9,117 nucleotides of DNA, taken from Bacillota bacterium. GTDB taxonomy: Bacteria > Bacillota > Clostridia > Oscillospirales > QAMX01. The notes under the pieces were generated by a model that saw nothing but the letters and a program-made list of their open reading frames with translations, had not been told where the DNA came from and searched no databases. The position numbers and the translations under genes are program-made. Position 1 is the first letter of the stretch. Every line of letters begins with the position of its first letter. The DNA lies in the NCBI GenBank assembly GCA_029778935.1, contig JAKPBM010000256.1:1-9117 (forward strand), written 5' to 3'. Shown here piece after piece: positions 6,837 to 9,117 of the stretch.

Positions 6837-7469
6837 ATGGAAAAAGAGTATAAGCTATCCTGCCCGGATGGGTTTGAGCCCGACGCTTTTTGGGCGTATT
6901 TAGGCGCAACGCCTTCGGAAATCGAAATCCACGCCTTGTATTTTGACACGCAAGACGAGTTGCTGCATAGTAACCATGCGGCCTTCCGGTTTCGCAGCGA
7001 AGGAAGCAAAAAAGTAGCGGCCGTAAAGGCAAAACCGGACAAAAGCGGAGAGGAAGGCGGGTTTTTCGCCCGCTATGAATGGGAAACCGAGGCAGATACC
7101 TGGCAGGAAGGGCTAGAAGCCCTGCTAAGCAAAATCGAACTGCCCTCTGTGCGCGACCTTTTGAAACGGGCGCGGCAGGAAGGGTTCATCATACAGACAG
7201 AGACTCATTTTACGCGGCAGTTTGCCCCTGTTTTGCGGGGCGGCACCGCGTTTTGTGCGGCGTTTGACCGGGGAACCCTCGGTTTGGCGCCGCCGATGCC
7301 CTTTTCCGAAGTAGAGCTGGAGCTTATGAGCGGGCCGGAGGAAGGCCTGGCGGAAGTTATGCGGGACCTTTCGGCCCGGTTCGGGCTTTCACCCCAGCGC
7401 CAAAGCAAACTGGAACGGGCTTTGTCCCGGCGGAAAGGGCGGCAAGGAAACGGAGGAACGGTAGAATGA
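6837..7469 (+). CDS. CYTH-domain protein (triphosphate tunnel metalloenzyme family)
   Basis: This 210-aa soluble protein has the CYTH hallmarks in order: the N-terminal ExExK motif as EKEYK (residues 2-6), YFDT (35-38), AFRFR (49-53), VKAK (63-66), RYEWE (79-83), R127 in FTRQF, FDRGTL (143-148), EVELEL (158-163) and SKLERAL (190-196). These residues line the tunnel that binds metal-triphosphate, so the enzyme looks catalytically complete. Known members include class IV adenylate cyclase, thiamine triphosphatase and inorganic triphosphatase; which activity applies here cannot be decided from the sequence. The last ~10 residues (RKGRQGNGGTVE) look like a disordered tail. The ATG lies 1 nt after the upstream stop, with AAAGGA (6825-6830) inside that gene's end as RBS. 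Its stop overlaps the next start (ATGA, 7466-7469), so it is translationally coupled on both sides. Confidence 0.87.
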   Translation: MEKEYKLSCPDGFEPDAFWAYLGATPSEIEIHALYFDTQDELLHSNHAAFRFRSEGSKKVAAVKAKPDKSGEEGGFFARYEWETEADTWQEGLEALLSKIELPSVRDLLKRARQEGFIIQTETHFTRQFAPVLRGGTAFCAAFDRGTLGLAPPMPFSEVELELMSGPEEGLAEVMRDLSARFGLSPQRQSKLERALSRRKGRQGNGGTVE

Positions 7470-8176
7470 CGGTGGACAAACTGGCGGAAATGCTGGAATG
7501 TACTGCTTTTCGTCCCGATACGACCCTTTCGGATGTAAAAGAATGCTGTGAAACGGCGCTTCGGTTCCGGGCGGCGGGCGTGTGCGTGCGCTCCTGCGAT
7601 GTGATGGAAGCGGCGAAGCTGCTGAAAGGCAGCGAAATCCCCGTAACGGCCATGATCGCCTTTCCCCACGGCAACACCGACACGGTGGTCAAAGTGGCGG
7701 AGGCGCAGAAAGCCATCGACGACGGCGCGGAAGAGCTGGAAGTCGTCATCAACATCGGAAGGCTGCTTTCCGAGCGCGTAGAGCAGGCGGAACAGGACAT
7801 AAAGGCCCTGCACATGGTGGCCTACCGCAAGGGCGTGGCACTGAAAGTCAATCTGGAAACGTGCTATCTGCCGGAAAAATACAAGCGGATGGCCTGCCGC
7901 ATGGCCGGCCGCGCCGGGGCGGCCTTTGTCTGCAGCGGCACCGGCTACGGCACCGAGGCGGTGACGCCGGAGGAAATTAAGCTTTTGGCCGAATATACGC
8001 CGGAGCCGGTGAAAATCAAGGCCGCCGGCGGCGTGCGCACACTAGACCAGGTGTTTGCCCTTATCGAGGCCGGCGCCCATCGGGTCGGCACAGGGAACGC
8101 CCGGGCGATTTTAGAGGAAGCCGTCGTGCGGCAGAAAGAGGGTCTGCTGCCGAAGCTGCCCGCCGCAGGCCTGTAA
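7466..8176 (+). CDS. DeoC-like aldolase-fold protein lacking the Schiff-base lysine
   Basis: This 236-aa protein aligns along its length with deoxyribose-phosphate aldolase (a TIM barrel of about 220-250 aa, EC 4.1.2.4), for example VCVRSCDV, AIDDGAEELEVVINIG, LKVNLETCYL, AGAAFVCSGTGYGT and IKAAGGVRTLDQV. The key positions differ. The FVKTSTGF lysine that forms the Schiff base is Cys156 (TGC at 7931-7933). The catalytic Asp of DMVINIG is Glu92, IDHT reads LECT (10-13), and the phosphate-binding GASS/GTSAG loop reads GTGN (208-211). The second active-site lysine (K185 in IKAAGG) and the Gly-rich loops remain. Ordinary DeoC activity is therefore doubtful; it may act on another ligand or be non-catalytic (inference). 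It overlaps the CYTH gene by 4 nt. Automatic annotation would probably name it deoC; I withhold the symbol because of the lost lysine. Confidence 0.85.
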   Translation: MTVDKLAEMLECTAFRPDTTLSDVKECCETALRFRAAGVCVRSCDVMEAAKLLKGSEIPVTAMIAFPHGNTDTVVKVAEAQKAIDDGAEELEVVINIGRLLSERVEQAEQDIKALHMVAYRKGVALKVNLETCYLPEKYKRMACRMAGRAGAAFVCSGTGYGTEAVTPEEIKLLAEYTPEPVKIKAAGGVRTLDQVFALIEAGAHRVGTGNARAILEEAVVRQKEGLLPKLPAAGL

Positions 8177-8186
8177 AACAGTCACG

Positions 8187-8193
8187 TAAGGAG
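8187..8193 (+). promoter_or_regulatory. Strong ribosome binding site of hisS
   Basis: TAAGGAG lies 7 nt before the ATG at 8201 and fixes the hisS start. The whole gap after the DeoC-like gene is only 24 nt, too short for a T-box leader or a separate promoter plus regulator, so hisS is probably read from upstream. Confidence 0.8.
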
Positions 8194-8200
8194 AGAAACG

Positions 8201-9117
8201 ATGCAGAAAATCCAAATTCCCAAGGGAACCAAAGATGTTTTGCCCGAGCAGGTGTACCTGTGGCACCATGTGGAACAGGTGATCCGCGAAACGACGCGCC
8301 AGTTCGGCTTTACGGAGATCCGTTTTCCCACCTTTGAGCATACGGAGCTGTTTTTGCGGGGCGTCGGCGACACCACCGACGTGGTGCAGAAGGAAATGTA
8401 CACCTTTTTGGATAAAGGCGGCCGCTCCATCACCCTGCGGCCGGAGGGAACGGCGTCCGTAGTGCGCAGCGTCGTGGAAAACGGCCTATACGCCGGCACG
8501 CTGCCCCTGAAAGTGTACTACGTGGCGCCGGTGTTCCGGTATGAGCGGCCCCAGGCGGGCAGACTGCGCGAGCATCACCAGTTCGGCGTCGAAATGTTCG
8601 GCAGCCCCTCGGCGGAAGCCGACGCGGAAGTTATCGCCCTGGCGGATACGTTCCTGCGCCGGCTCGGGATCGACAGCCTGACGGTGTCCATCAATTCCAT
8701 CGGCTGTTCGGCCTGCCGCCCCAATTACCACGCGGCGCTCAAAGAATATTTCGCCCCGCATCTTCCGGAAATGTGCGCAAACTGCAAGGAGCGGTTTGAG
8801 AAAAACCCCCTGCGTTTGCTGGACTGCAAGGAAGACCGCTGCCGCGAAATCGCCCAGAACGCGCCGAAAACCATCGACTTCCTCTGCGGCGAATGCGCCG
8901 AGCACTTTGACCACCTGCAGTGCTGCCTGGACGCCATGGGCATTGCCTACAAGGTGGACAGCCGCATCGTCCGCGGGCTGGACTACTATACCAAGACGGT
9001 GTTTGAATTTGTGGCGACCAACATCGGCGCCCAGTCTACCGTCTGCGGCGGCGGGCGGTACGACAAGCTGGTGGAAACCCTGGGCGGCCCGCCGACGCCC
9101 GGCCTGGGCTTTGGCAT
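8201..9117 (+). CDS. hisS: Histidyl-tRNA synthetase, N-terminal part (3' end outside window)
   Basis: The first 305 codons are present; the frame is open at the window edge (full-length HisRS is about 420 aa). It is a cytoplasmic class II synthetase charging tRNA-His. The N-terminus IPKGTKDVLP, LRPEGTASVVRS (79-90), the motif 2 loop FRYERPQAGRLREHHQFGVE (112-131), the histidine-binding RGLDYYT (258-264) and CGGGRYD (282-288) are all intact. These features, plus direct tRNA-type motif 2 residues, favour HisS over the HisZ paralogue. The insertion region is Cys-rich: C169/C172, C192/C195, C209/C214 and C229/C232, a pattern common in Firmicutes HisRS and possibly zinc-binding. The ATG has TAAGGAG 7 nt upstream. 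It lies 24 nt after the DeoC-like gene and is probably the last or near-last gene of the operon that begins at 4244. Confidence 0.96.
   Translation, partial: MQKIQIPKGTKDVLPEQVYLWHHVEQVIRETTRQFGFTEIRFPTFEHTELFLRGVGDTTDVVQKEMYTFLDKGGRSITLRPEGTASVVRSVVENGLYAGTLPLKVYYVAPVFRYERPQAGRLREHHQFGVEMFGSPSAEADAEVIALADTFLRRLGIDSLTVSINSIGCSACRPNYHAALKEYFAPHLPEMCANCKERFEKNPLRLLDCKEDRCREIAQNAPKTIDFLCGECAEHFDHLQCCLDAMGIAYKVDSRIVRGLDYYTKTVFEFVATNIGAQSTVCGGGRYDKLVETLGGPPTPGLGFG

Noticed and set aside
6124..6903. 259-codon + strand frame overlapping the pseudo-ATPase gene
   Set aside because: An out-of-frame shadow rich in Gly, Arg and Ala. The overlapped frame has ordered membrane segments and P-type-like motifs.
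6161..7042. 293-codon open frame on the - strand spanning the pseudo-ATPase/CYTH junction
   Set aside because: It is antisense to two convincing + strand genes, its Arg/Gln/Gly-rich sequence resembles no family, and there is no start signal.
8177..8200. T-box or other leader regulation of hisS
   Set aside because: The gap is only 24 nt and contains just the RBS; there is no room for a specifier stem or terminator.

Overview
The window is a GC-rich stretch of a bacterial chromosome, most likely from a Firmicute (Clostridia or Negativicutes-like). The evidence is a Firmicutes-style LexA with a variant Cheo/SOS box, strong AGGAGG-type ribosome binding sites, a Cys-rich Firmicutes-type HisRS, and a large surface-type protein gene with a distinct high-expression codon pattern. 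All convincing genes lie on the + strand. No RNA genes, mobile elements or CRISPR arrays were seen.

Layout. (1) Positions 1-2009 hold the 3' part of a long gene for a lysine/aspartate/valine-rich, beta-type, probably extracellular protein, closed by a strong terminator at 2031-2065. (2) A sigma-A-type promoter (TTTACA-N17-TACAAT) drives a monocistronic Eis-like GNAT acetyltransferase (2209-3354), which has its own terminator. (3) lexA (3494-4084) has an extended -10 promoter whose -35 region is covered by a CAAAC-N4-GTTTG operator, as expected for autoregulation. It is followed by overlapping, alternative hairpins. (4) From about 4182 a five-gene operon runs off the right edge: a 135-aa unknown protein, a 712-aa degenerate P-type-ATPase-like membrane protein, a CYTH-domain protein, a DeoC-like protein and hisS (histidyl-tRNA synthetase, cut by the window end). 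Spacing is tight: 45 nt, 1 nt, a 4-nt ATGA overlap, then 24 nt.

The most unusual part is this operon. The P-type-ATPase-like protein keeps recognisable M1-M4, P/N-domain and M5-M10 regions. It lacks the whole actuator domain and has lost the DKTGT, KGAPE, TGD and TGDGVND motifs as well as the M4-M6 ion ligands. Two genes downstream, the DeoC-like protein has Cys in place of the Schiff-base lysine and other active-site substitutions. Between them, the CYTH protein retains all the usual triphosphate-tunnel residues. The operon therefore looks like two maintained pseudoenzymes flanking an apparently intact triphosphate-binding enzyme, attached to a housekeeping tRNA synthetase gene. What the group does cannot be read from the sequence.
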